DNA of 7,011 bases, taken from NCBI GenBank assembly GCA_002720285.1, contig PBHT01000027.1, positions 19,406 to 26,416 of the forward strand. The letters run 5' to 3'. Below the pieces are notes generated by a model. The model was not told the DNA's origin. It saw only the letters and a list, made by a program, of their open reading frames with translations, and did not search any database. Shown here piece after piece: positions 1-5,901 of the stretch; the first letter of the stretch is position 1; each line of letters starts with the position of its first letter. This DNA comes from Acidobacteriota bacterium. GTDB lineage: Bacteria > Acidobacteriota > Vicinamibacteria > Vicinamibacterales > UBA823. The position numbers and the translations under genes are program-made.

Positions 1-392
1 TTCAGTGTCTTCACTTGTTGGCACTTGCGATCCTGGGCGGTACGGTTTTGGTAGTCGACTTGCGGTTGCTCGGCTTGGGGTTACGGCATCAACCAGTGTC
101 CCAGCTGGCGCATGACACCCAGCCATGGTTGGTCGGCAGTTTGCTGGTGATGTTAGCTACGGGTGTGCTGCTTCTTACCTCGGAAACACTTCGCGTTTAT
201 TACAGCCCGCCCTTTTGGTGGAAGATGCAGTTCCTGCTGCTTGCGATGCTCTTCACATTCACTGTGCGACAGAAGGTTGTGAGGTCGGACGCAGCCAGAA
301 TACCCCCACTTCTCGGTAGGTTGGTGGCTGTGGTGTCGCTCAGTCTGTGGTTCGGCGTCGGGTTTTCTGGACGCTGGATCGCCTTCTATTGA
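1..392 (+). CDS. DUF6644-like integral membrane protein, C-terminal part (5' end outside window)
   Basis: The reading frame is open from base 3 and ends at TGA 390-392. The true start lies left of the window, so the TTG codons near base 15 are probably internal. The visible part has about four hydrophobic segments: one before the conserved-looking VDLRLLGLGLR stretch, one around PWLVGSLLVMLATG, one around KMQFLLLAMLFTF, and a last one ending in GFSGRWIAFY. From memory of the family, the 'G...DLRLLG' motif and the segment 'PW..G......TG.LL..SE' fit the DUF6644 membrane family, whose biochemical role is unknown. The gene runs towards the cytochrome c'-like gene and overlaps its 3' end by 7 bases, leaving no room for a terminator between them. 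A generic four-helix membrane protein is the alternative. The family call is moderately sure; function is not assigned. Confidence 0.75.
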   Translation, partial: QCLHLLALAILGGTVLVVDLRLLGLGLRHQPVSQLAHDTQPWLVGSLLVMLATGVLLLTSETLRVYYSPPFWWKMQFLLLAMLFTFTVRQKVVRSDAARIPPLLGRLVAVVSLSLWFGVGFSGRWIAFY

Positions 393-949
393 GTGGAGGC
401 TCGGACCTTCTCAGGCAGTATCAATGATGTCGTAGTCGCTGGGGTCGCTGACCCTGTGGATGGTATCGCTCCGTCTTCGTCATACCAGTAAAGTACGTGG
501 CAGGTTTCACAAGCGCTGTAAATATCCCCGCCAACCATAAAGACTGCATCCGCGTCCTTGGCTTCCGCAGCCTCGAAGGCGAGGCGGGCAGATTCAACCA
601 GTGCTTGAGACATGATCATCCAAGGCCCCTCACCTTTGGCTCGTTCGCCAAGCATAAGCAGATTGCCAGATTCGGCGAGGACGAGTGCGCTATTGCGTAC
701 AGTTGCCCACTCTCCGTCATTCTTGGGAAAAATCTCTTCCGTGCCCTCCGCGGTGATGATGGCTCCGACTGACTCCCACACAACGTCGGCGGCGGGGTCA
801 ATGACCATCTCCATCAACTCCTTGACATCAGCGACTGGTGTGAACGGTGGTGCAGCGGGTACAGCTGGAGGAGTCTCGCACCCAGTTGTCAAGATGAAGG
901 CTAGGGGTAGTAGGTGGAGGAGGGAACACCTCAACCGGTCAGTTTTCAT
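386..949 (-). CDS. Cytochrome c'-like monohaem lipoprotein
   Basis: A 187-residue exported protein, probably a periplasmic or membrane-anchored electron carrier or haem sensor. The N-terminus is basic (MKTDRLR), followed by a hydrophobic stretch and a lipobox-like LTTGC with Cys24. A proline-rich linker leads to a mostly helical body (about residues 38-152). The single haem-binding motif CETCH (147-151) lies near the C-terminus and is followed by xLYW, the arrangement of class II cytochromes (c' and c556), where CxxCH sits in the last helix of a four-helix bundle. Met46 or Met48 in the first helix could be the sixth haem ligand, as in c556. After the haem helix there is a Ser/Thr/Pro-rich tail of about 30 residues, which is unusual for the fold. 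The ATG overlaps the upstream stop as ATGA, with no clear ribosome-binding site, suggesting translational coupling. The haem site is seen directly; the fold is inferred. Confidence 0.85.
   Translation of the reverse strand: MKTDRLRCSLLHLLPLAFILTTGCETPPAVPAAPPFTPVADVKELMEMVIDPAADVVWESVGAIITAEGTEEIFPKNDGEWATVRNSALVLAESGNLLMLGERAKGEGPWMIMSQALVESARLAFEAAEAKDADAVFMVGGDIYSACETCHVLYWYDEDGAIPSTGSATPATTTSLILPEKVRASTQ
497..511 (-). other. Haem c attachment motif CETCH
   Basis: Read on the minus strand these bases code for Cys-Glu-Thr-Cys-His, the only CxxCH in the window. Its position near the C-terminus, followed by xLYW, points to the class II (c'/c556) arrangement rather than the N-terminal motif of ordinary cytochromes c. 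Confidence 0.85.
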
Positions 950-1749
950 TGCGGCGGTTGGTCACGCCAAGGCGGAGTCCAGAACTTGAGCCGCCCCTCC
1001 CAAAGTGACCGGTTGTTTTCATTGCACACATACTCCATGAGTTCACCATCGAACGGCGTGAAGACTCGTTCATTCGTCCATGGAGCCCTGTAAGTTTTTG
1101 GGTCGTCAACCGTTATTGTGTAGTTGATGTGATCTGCGTCAATGCGCTCATATGTCTGGATTAGATGTAGGGCATCGCTATGGGGATGGCCTCGGGTATC
1201 GAGTCTAGTCCAACCGTTGAACCCGACTGTGTCAATGATAAGAGTATCGCCCTCCCACCGACCAACCGAGTGCCCGTACCAGGTTGGCTCGAGCTCCTCC
1301 GGATGTTCGCTTCCATCGACGGGGGCGATGTGAAACCAGTTGCCTAATTCAAACAGAAACGCGATGTGTGTTTCGTTATGCATGACCCGCATAGGCCACG
1401 GACCGTTGATGGACCGAGGCAGACCAAACGGCATGCAGTTCGCCGTGTAATCGCCATCGGCTGGGTCGTAGTTCCACCAATCCTCCAAACCGGCCGGGGT
1501 GTACGGAAGTTCTGAGGGTCCCTTGTGTCCGTCCCTGGGCTGGGTCACGCTTGGCACGTAGGGTCGTTGCCAGATGCCAGTTAAGTCGGGTTTCCCGTTC
1601 GGCAACCGCGGAGTCGGCCCCGAAGACGCTGCGGGACTAGTCACCGTTCCAGCTTCTTGGGCAGTTTGTGTTTCGACCGGTTGCTGCGACCAGCAGACGA
1701 GACTCACGACTGTGGCCGCAGTGACGTAGGACGTCCACGACACTCTCAT
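946..1749 (-). CDS. Secreted protein of the 'RLPNGKPDLTGIW' family, function unknown
   Basis: A 267-residue protein with an N-terminal hydrophobic segment (about residues 7-20) acting as signal peptide or anchor, then a Thr/Ser/Ala-rich linker to about residue 46. The mature part opens with RLPNGKPDLTGIW (48-60), a signature I know from large paralogous families of secreted proteins in Acidobacteriota and related environmental bacteria. Other family-like blocks are GRWEGDTLIIDTVGFN (163-178), GHPHSDALHLIQTYER (187-202), the DDPKTY block (215-220) and a C-terminal MEYVCNENN (238-246). Cys105 and Cys242 could pair in the periplasm. No catalytic motif is recognised and no function should be inferred from the name. 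The start is well supported: AAGGAGG lies 7 bases before the ATG. The gene leads a two-gene unit with the cytochrome c'-like gene and is divergent from the DUF6152 gene, a family often seen beside it. Confidence 0.85.
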   Translation of the reverse strand: MRVSWTSYVTAATVVSLVCWSQQPVETQTAQEAGTVTSPAASSGPTPRLPNGKPDLTGIWQRPYVPSVTQPRDGHKGPSELPYTPAGLEDWWNYDPADGDYTANCMPFGLPRSINGPWPMRVMHNETHIAFLFELGNWFHIAPVDGSEHPEELEPTWYGHSVGRWEGDTLIIDTVGFNGWTRLDTRGHPHSDALHLIQTYERIDADHINYTITVDDPKTYRAPWTNERVFTPFDGELMEYVCNENNRSLWEGRLKFWTPPWRDQPPQ

Positions 1750-1756
1750 AGCGACG

Positions 1757-1763
1757 CCTCCTT
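1757..1763 (-). promoter_or_regulatory. Strong Shine-Dalgarno site of the RLPNGKPDLTGIW-family gene
   Basis: Read on the minus strand the site is AAGGAGG, with 7 bases between it and the ATG at 1749-1747. It is a near-perfect match to the anti-Shine-Dalgarno sequence and fixes this start. It is the strongest ribosome-binding site in the window. The downstream cytochrome gene lacks a clear one, which fits coupled translation through the ATGA overlap. Confidence 0.75.
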
Positions 1764-1932
1764 AAAATCAGCGGATTCTGGTGCGTTAAGCAGATAATGA
1801 AGCTGACCAGACACGGGTAGTCTACACCTATTTTGTGGAACTCTCCTTACGAGTTACTTCTTCTTGCGTTAGCTTGTCACCGCTGGCAAAATAGAGGCCG
1901 GCGTGCGTATTCTGATCGCGTCTTTCGTGTTT

Positions 1933-1938
1933 AAGGGG
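1933..1938 (+). promoter_or_regulatory. Ribosome-binding site that decides the DUF6152 start
   Basis: AAGGGG lies 6 bases upstream of the ATG at 1945-1947. An in-frame GTG at 1903 would extend the protein by 14 residues but has no comparable site, and it would put an extra hydrophobic stretch before the basic MKTR start of an otherwise normal signal peptide. The ATG is therefore preferred. Confidence 0.65.
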
Positions 1939-1944
1939 TTACAC

Positions 1945-2346
1945 ATGAAAACCAGAGGGCTCACGATCGTCGCTTGTGTCGGACTACTGCTGGCCACCGT
2001 GCCAGTGGTTGCCCATCATTCCTTTTCTGCTGAGTTTGATGCTAATGCTCCGATCGAAGTGACGGGGGCGGTCCAGAAAATTGAATGGCTCAATCCCCAC
2101 GTCTGGTTCTTTATGGACGTAGAGGACGATGAGGGTGCCGTTACGAACTGGGCCATGGAAATGGGTAGTCCAAATCAACTCGTAAGGGCCGGGTGGACAC
2201 GGAGCACGATGAGCGTTGGTGACGTCGTTACAGTGCGAGGGAGTCGCGCTCGGGACGGAAGCGATACTGCGAGCACCAGGTATGTGGTTCTGGCCAACAG
2301 CGGAGAGAGACTGTTCGCGGCCTCGAGCCAAAGACTGCCAGGGTAA
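1945..2346 (+). CDS. DUF6152 family secreted protein
   Basis: A 133-residue protein with a classical signal peptide: MKTR, a hydrophobic core, then likely cleavage after PVVA and before HHSFSAEFD. The mature part carries the family's recognisable blocks: HHSFSAEFD at the new N-terminus, VTGAVQKIEWLNPHVWF, NWAMEMGSPNQLVRAGWT, VGDVVTVRGSRARDGS and a C-terminal RLFAASSQ. The pattern of short beta strands resembles a small OB-fold-like barrel, which is my inference. The paired His residues left at the mature N-terminus could bind a metal, but this is untested. The function is unknown. The family is common in Acidobacteriota and Proteobacteria, often beside RLPNGKPDLTGIW-type genes, as here, where the two are divergent across 195 bases. 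An in-frame GTG at 1903 is a longer but less likely start. Confidence 0.85.
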   Translation: MKTRGLTIVACVGLLLATVPVVAHHSFSAEFDANAPIEVTGAVQKIEWLNPHVWFFMDVEDDEGAVTNWAMEMGSPNQLVRAGWTRSTMSVGDVVTVRGSRARDGSDTASTRYVVLANSGERLFAASSQRLPG

Positions 2347-2369
2347 CCTGCCGTATAGGTTTCCCGGTT

Positions 2370-2383
2370 TCAGCCCGGGCTGA
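2370..2383. repeat. 14-base perfect palindrome between convergent genes
   Basis: TCAGCCCGGGCTGA is a perfect inverted repeat in the 114-base gap between the convergent DUF6152 and SH3-like genes. As RNA it could form a GC-rich hairpin with a tetraloop on either strand, but no T-run follows on either side, so it is not a standard intrinsic terminator. It may help stop transcription in both directions or be coincidental. A given window of this size has a fair chance of one such palindrome. Confidence 0.4.
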
Positions 2384-2460
2384 CCCCAGTCCTGTCCCTC
2401 GTCACAGTCCGATTGGCTACTGACTTGGGAGTCTGGTTACGTATCTAGCCAGGATGATGA

Positions 2461-2958
2461 TTACGGCTGGACAAAGTTTTCCGGTATCCAACCCTGACAG
2501 TTGGTGCCAGCCACAGCCACCTTCAGGTCATACCAGTCTGTGTCTTCGAAGTAGGTTGCAGCGACTATCGTGACGGCATCTCCGTGTGTGACTACACAGC
2601 TTGGTTCGTCCGCGTTTCTCTCAACCAAATAGAGCGGCACTCCTTCTAGGACGTCTATTCGTACCTCGGCACCAATCGTGACTGAACCGCTCGAAGTCTC
2701 GATGGTGCCTGAGTCGATCTCTTGACCACGGGGTTCTGCGGCTGCCTCCATTCGCTCACGCTCTTCGAGCTCACTTACTACGCGGCTGGCAGGCACAGGG
2801 CTTGACGCTTCCTGGTGTTCAGGTGTTATCTCCTGATGCACCGGCTCAGCAGGGGAGCAACCACCCGTTACAGAAAAGAGAAGACCAGTAACCAGAACCT
2901 TGCCCAACGGGCCTGATGCGCAACCCATCGACTTCCCACTCTCGCACCTGCTGGTCAT
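2461..2958 (-). CDS. Small lipoprotein with C-terminal SH3-like domain
   Basis: A 165-residue protein. A hydrophobic stretch (VLVTGLLFSV) ends at TGGC (Cys34), a likely though not ideal lipobox. A Glu/Pro-rich, probably flexible or partly coiled linker follows (about 35-90). The C-terminal part (about 93-165) has the strand pattern of a bacterial SH3 domain: VPLYLVERNADEPSCVV, GDAVTIV, DWYDLKVA and the typical ending CQGWIPENFVQP. Cys121 and Cys154 could form a disulfide. Such domains often bind cell-wall peptides or proteins; the partner here is unknown. The gene begins 4 bases after the S51 peptidase gene stops, so the two are surely cotranscribed. The ATG at 2958 has a weak ribosome-binding site. 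The in-frame ATG at 2928-2926 (residue 11), preceded by GGGAAG, would give a more normal 24-residue lipoprotein signal and may be the true start. Confidence 0.75.
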   Translation of the reverse strand: MTSRCESGKSMGCASGPLGKVLVTGLLFSVTGGCSPAEPVHQEITPEHQEASSPVPASRVVSELEERERMEAAAEPRGQEIDSGTIETSSGSVTIGAEVRIDVLEGVPLYLVERNADEPSCVVTHGDAVTIVAATYFEDTDWYDLKVAVAGTNCQGWIPENFVQP

Positions 2959-2962
2959 TCAC

Positions 2963-3757
2963 TTACTCAATCATTTCTGCTTCGAGTTCTCTCTCGACAA
3001 CCTCTTCTCCTTGGAGACTCACGTAGTAGACCTTGGCCTCCGCTCTGGTGTGTACGACTCTCGCAACCTCATTGTCCTCAAAATAGATTCCTGCGTTGTT
3101 GTCGCAGGCATATCCAGGTTTCATTTCACCTGACTTGATCATACGGTGGTAGGTGGGTCGGCGATTTGCTTCACCGTCATAGTGAGGGGAGTGGCTTCCT
3201 TTAAGGAACCCGAGACATTTCACCACGGTCAGTTCCTTGGGTCGGGAATCTGTCGTGCCTTCTTCGAACCAACAAAGGGACCCGGCGCTTGCGCCACCAA
3301 GCACGATCCCGCGGTCCCAGGCCTCTCGAAGGACCTCATCGATTCCGTGGGCCTTCCAGATCACCTGCTGATTTAGCGTATTGCCGCCTGAGACAACGAT
3401 GCCATCCACCGACAGCAGAACCTCTGCAAACGTTTGAGTCATACGGTTGCTGTTGATGAAGCTAACCTGCACTGATGGAATGACATTTAATGGTGCACAG
3501 TTGGCATACCATCTGACGATTCCCGACTCTCGATCAGCCGACGCGGTCGGTAAATAACAGAGCTTTGGTCGCTCCTTACCGGTGAGAGACGCCATGTAGC
3601 GGATGAAAGATGTGCCGTAGCCTCCACCAGCAATCAAAATCTTTCGGTTACTGGATTGTGAGGATGTGTTGGGTCGTGAGGCAGCTAGAGACAGATCTGC
3701 TGAGCTCAAACCGACCGCCCCTAATGTCGTTGATGCGAGGAATTCTCGTCTTTCCAT
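2963..3757 (-). CDS. Tat-exported peptidase S51 family protein (dipeptidase E/cyanophycinase-like)
   Basis: A 264-residue serine hydrolase of the S51 fold. The N-terminus MERREFLASTTLG fits a twin-arginine signal (RRxFL), so the folded enzyme is probably sent to the periplasm. The family motifs are intact: an early GGGYG, SGGNT (123-127), the nucleophile elbow GGASAGS with Ser157, a downstream TTDS with Asp170, and GSHSPHYDGE, where His192 aligns with the catalytic His of dipeptidase E by spacing. DNNAGIYFED (219-228) is also typical. Dipeptidase E cleaves N-terminal Asp dipeptides and cyanophycinase cleaves beta-Asp-Arg polymer; substrate cannot be told from sequence. The start has AAGGAA (3766-3771) 8 bases upstream. 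It is the middle gene of a minus-strand run, 62 bases after the propeller gene and 4 bases before the SH3-like gene. The family is confident; substrate and Tat export are inferred. Confidence 0.87.
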   Translation of the reverse strand: MERREFLASTTLGAVGLSSADLSLAASRPNTSSQSSNRKILIAGGGYGTSFIRYMASLTGKERPKLCYLPTASADRESGIVRWYANCAPLNVIPSVQVSFINSNRMTQTFAEVLLSVDGIVVSGGNTLNQQVIWKAHGIDEVLREAWDRGIVLGGASAGSLCWFEEGTTDSRPKELTVVKCLGFLKGSHSPHYDGEANRRPTYHRMIKSGEMKPGYACDNNAGIYFEDNEVARVVHTRAEAKVYYVSLQGEEVVERELEAEMIE

Positions 3758-3819
3758 ATTGTCCGTTCCTTATGTTTTTTGAAGAGTGATGCTTACGATC
3801 CTCGTGTTTCTTGGCAATA

Positions 3820-5361
3820 CTAGTCAATAATGCGTCCAGACTCGTCGATACGCAACGTGAGAATGGAGCCACTGAACATTCCGGGGGAGATGTTTGCGAC
3901 CGTTCCGGTATGTCGCCTGCCGGCTCCCACGACTGTTACCGCCACATCCACTGGATTCCCATTCCTCAGACCAAAATGGAGCGGCAGGTCAGATTGTGCG
4001 TCATAGCTCGAGCCCGTGTCGACCAAGCGCGTTCCTAGTAGTTGATCGGTGCCCGCAGTGTATACCCTAACTTCCGTACCCGGACGGGTGGCGTGGCCTT
4101 CGGCGTCTAATACTCGGACTTGCAGCGATTGGCGTCCGGAGGCTCTAGGGAGTAGGTTCTCCATGAGATAGTGCATCGCGTCTTCGGCAGCGCCTGTGAG
4201 GGCTAGGTCGAGGTCGCCGTCCAGGTCGAAGTCAACCCAAGTGGCTCCGTGGCTCGCGTTCAACTGCAGCAATTCGGATGGGGTGACGTCCACGAACGTC
4301 GTATGTTCTTCCTGGTGATAAAGCCAATCACGGTATTGAGTGCCACCCGTGACGGTACCGTTTACATACAAATCCAAGCCGCCATCGTTGTCAAAATCTC
4401 CCCATGCGCAGGTGTCGTAACGTGCGTCAATCGCAATGTTTGGAGCACCGCCGGTGTCAGCCCAGGCGCTTGGGCCCGACGCATACAAGAGAGCGTTCGG
4501 ACCGTAGTTCGCAAAAGAAAGGTCGAACCAGCCGTCCATGTTCACATCGGCTGCGCACACCCGTACGCTTCCTTGCGATGGGTCTCCGAGCATCCGTCCC
4601 CCGGCTTCCATAGGTTGTCCGGCTGCGGTGTCTGTGAATTTTCCGCCGTTATTTTGCCAATGACCGTTTGCATCCCCATCCATGTTAGCGGTGACTAAGT
4701 CCAGGTCTCCGTCTTGATCGGTGTCGAACCAGACCGCCCCAACGGTACGCCGAACATCACCGATACCACTTTCTAGAGTGATGTCAGTAAAGCTCTCGCT
4801 AGCATCGTTCCGGAACAGCCGATTAGCTTGGTCCCTTAAGGCGAGGAAAAGATCGAGGTCTCCATCAGCGTCATAGTCTGCCCATGACGCCTGTCGAGTG
4901 GTCCCCTCTGGCAACTCCAATCCAACCAGCCCGGCCACGTTTGTGAAGCCGGTGTTTCTATCGTTACGATAAAGGGCTGTGACGGGCGCTTCTCCTGCGA
5001 AGCCGAGCAGTAAATCAGGGTCCCCATCATTATCGAAGTCACCCCAAGCGGCTGTTCGGACGCTGCGGGTAACATTGAGCCCCATCTCAATCGCAATATC
5101 AACGTAGCCATTTCCACGGTCATTGCGATATAAGCGACTAGCAGCACCGTTAAAACCAACAAATCGGTCGGGGTCACCGTCACCGTCAATGTCAGCCCAA
5201 GCATCCGTGAGGGCACCACTATCCTTAAAGAGTTCGGGTTGAACTGGCCGAAAATGAACATCAACCGTCTTGGATGTTGTTGGTTCTGGTGCTTGGCCGC
5301 TGCAAGACGGAATGCTCCACATCGCTACGAGTGAAACGGCTATCACTATTAAGTGTCGCAT
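3820..5361 (-). CDS. FG-GAP/VCBS seven-repeat propeller lipoprotein with ASPIC/UnbV-like C-terminus
   Basis: A 513-residue exported protein, likely a surface or periplasmic binding or adhesion factor. A signal segment ends at IPSC (Cys20), a plausible lipobox. Seven Asp-rich DxDxDGxxD calcium-binding loops follow at residues 57, 108, 162, 213, 272, 322 and 377, spaced about 50-60 apart, as expected for the blades of a seven-bladed beta-propeller. Most are preceded by a W or A, as in AWGDFDNDGDPD, and lead into a LYRND-like strand. The fifth loop (DVNMDGWFD) and the sixth (DFDNDGGLD) are the least canonical. The C-terminal domain (about 412-505) with GTEVRVY, a SSYDAQ-like block and LHFGL matches the ASPIC/UnbV domain found with such repeats in CRTAC1-like proteins, though the usual WPSG-type motif is absent. 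AAGGA (5369-5373) lies 7 bases before the ATG. It is the first gene of the three-gene minus-strand run. Confidence 0.9.
   Translation of the reverse strand: MRHLIVIAVSLVAMWSIPSCSGQAPEPTTSKTVDVHFRPVQPELFKDSGALTDAWADIDGDGDPDRFVGFNGAASRLYRNDRGNGYVDIAIEMGLNVTRSVRTAAWGDFDNDGDPDLLLGFAGEAPVTALYRNDRNTGFTNVAGLVGLELPEGTTRQASWADYDADGDLDLFLALRDQANRLFRNDASESFTDITLESGIGDVRRTVGAVWFDTDQDGDLDLVTANMDGDANGHWQNNGGKFTDTAAGQPMEAGGRMLGDPSQGSVRVCAADVNMDGWFDLSFANYGPNALLYASGPSAWADTGGAPNIAIDARYDTCAWGDFDNDGGLDLYVNGTVTGGTQYRDWLYHQEEHTTFVDVTPSELLQLNASHGATWVDFDLDGDLDLALTGAAEDAMHYLMENLLPRASGRQSLQVRVLDAEGHATRPGTEVRVYTAGTDQLLGTRLVDTGSSYDAQSDLPLHFGLRNGNPVDVAVTVVGAGRRHTGTVANISPGMFSGSILTLRIDESGRIID
4207..5193 (-). repeat. Seven degenerate in-gene repeats encoding DxDxDGxxD loops
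   Basis: The region codes for the seven calcium-loop repeats of the propeller protein, each about 150-165 bases long. The core nonapeptides are alike, but the DNA between them has diverged strongly, indicating old internal duplication rather than recent copying. The fifth repeat unit is the most diverged in its loop. Confidence 0.8.
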
Positions 5362-5440
5362 GGGTCAATCCTTCATCACCGAGCTTACTGGGACTGCCGA
5401 TTCCGCGAAGCAAAGCTCATACAGTCACGGCCCTCGCACA

Positions 5441-5446
5441 ATTATG
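5441..5446 (-). promoter_or_regulatory. Possible -10 box of the propeller-peptidase-SH3 run
   Basis: Read on the minus strand the hexamer is CATAAT, 5/6 to the sigma70 -10 consensus, which would give a leader of about 70 bases before the ATG at 5361. No good -35 hexamer is found 16-19 bases upstream, so this is only a candidate. Confidence 0.25.
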
Positions 5447-5471
5447 CATCAGAGACCGCTCGGTCGCTGTG

Positions 5472-5500
5472 TTGAACTGCCAGCCGCTCCACGCTAGGCT
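5472..5500 (+). promoter_or_regulatory. Possible sigma70-type promoter of the DUF983 gene
   Basis: TTGAAC (5472-5477) and TAGGCT (5495-5500) are exactly 17 bases apart. Their matches to consensus are 4/6 and 3/6, with the key TA...T positions of the -10 kept. Transcription would begin at about 5507, only a base or two before the ATG at 5509, so the message would be leaderless. That fits the absence of a ribosome-binding site before this gene. Confidence 0.3.
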
Positions 5501-5508
5501 ACCGTCAA

Positions 5509-5883
5509 ATGAAACCCTCAATTTTGTCCACGGTGTGGCGAGGGCTACGCAGACGATGCCCTCATTGCGGGCGGGGTCCACTTTTTGTCCACTGGGTCAC
5601 CTTACATTCTCACTGCCGACGCTGCGGCCTGCAGTTTCTACGAAACCAGGGTGACACCTGGCTGTTTTTTCTCGTGATGGATCGCATCCCGATCCTAGTC
5701 GCTATTGCGACTATTTATTTCGGATTTCGTGTCACCAACTGGATGACTGGTTTGGTGTTCTTCTTTGCGATTGCCGGCCCACTCGTTGTCACGATGCCTC
5801 AACGGCAGGGAATCGCGGTGGCTTTGAACTACTTATCGAGAGTCTATTTTCGTGACCCGTCTGACGAGTTGCCACTCGACTAA
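5509..5883 (+). CDS. DUF983 family zinc-ribbon membrane protein
   Basis: A 124-residue protein. The N-terminal part has two cysteine pairs, CPHC (17-20) followed by GRGPLF, and CRRC (36-39) followed by GL, forming a small zinc ribbon that should lie in the cytoplasm. Two hydrophobic segments follow (about 51-73 and 77-97), with a short C-terminal tail rich in Asp and Pro. This order, CPxCGxGxLF...CxxCG then two helices, is the DUF983 pattern; length is normal for the family. DUF983 genes are known near cytochrome oxidase genes in other bacteria, but none is visible here, so that link cannot be used. No Shine-Dalgarno site precedes the ATG. It is divergent from the propeller gene (147-base spacer) and probably cotranscribed with the metalloprotease 18 bases downstream. 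The family call is firm; the role is unknown. Confidence 0.88.
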   Translation: MKPSILSTVWRGLRRRCPHCGRGPLFVHWVTLHSHCRRCGLQFLRNQGDTWLFFLVMDRIPILVAIATIYFGFRVTNWMTGLVFFFAIAGPLVVTMPQRQGIAVALNYLSRVYFRDPSDELPLD

Positions 5884-5901
5884 TGAAAGGGATGTCTCAG
5901 T

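Larger units (their letters stand above)
1750..1944. promoter_or_regulatory. Divergent intergenic region, probably holding promoters for both flanking genes
   Basis: This 195-base spacer separates two divergent genes, so both promoters should lie here. Apart from the two ribosome-binding sites I see no strong sigma70 pair. On the plus strand TTGCGT (1864-1869) and CAAAAT (1887-1892) are 17 bases apart, but only 3/6 and 4/6 positions match consensus. A short inverted repeat, AACTC-N7-GAGTT (1839-1855), could be a regulator site but is short enough to be chance. No riboswitch or small RNA fold was recognised. Confidence 0.4.

Noticed and set aside
1839..1855. Inverted repeat AACTC-N7-GAGTT considered as an operator
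   Set aside because: Five-base arms are expected by chance at this scale, and there is no second copy or known regulator nearby.
2370..2383. Palindrome considered as a bidirectional intrinsic terminator
   Set aside because: There is no T-run on either side and the hairpin would have only a short stem with a tetraloop, so I list it as a palindrome only.
4249..4698. Plus-strand open frame of 149 codons opposite the propeller gene
   Set aside because: It mirrors the Asp-rich repeats of the real gene and resembles no family I know. A shadow frame.
5274..5654. Plus-strand frame across the 5362-5508 spacer into the DUF983 gene
   Set aside because: It overlaps both the propeller gene's 5' end and DUF983 in another frame, and its product has no coherent signal or domain.
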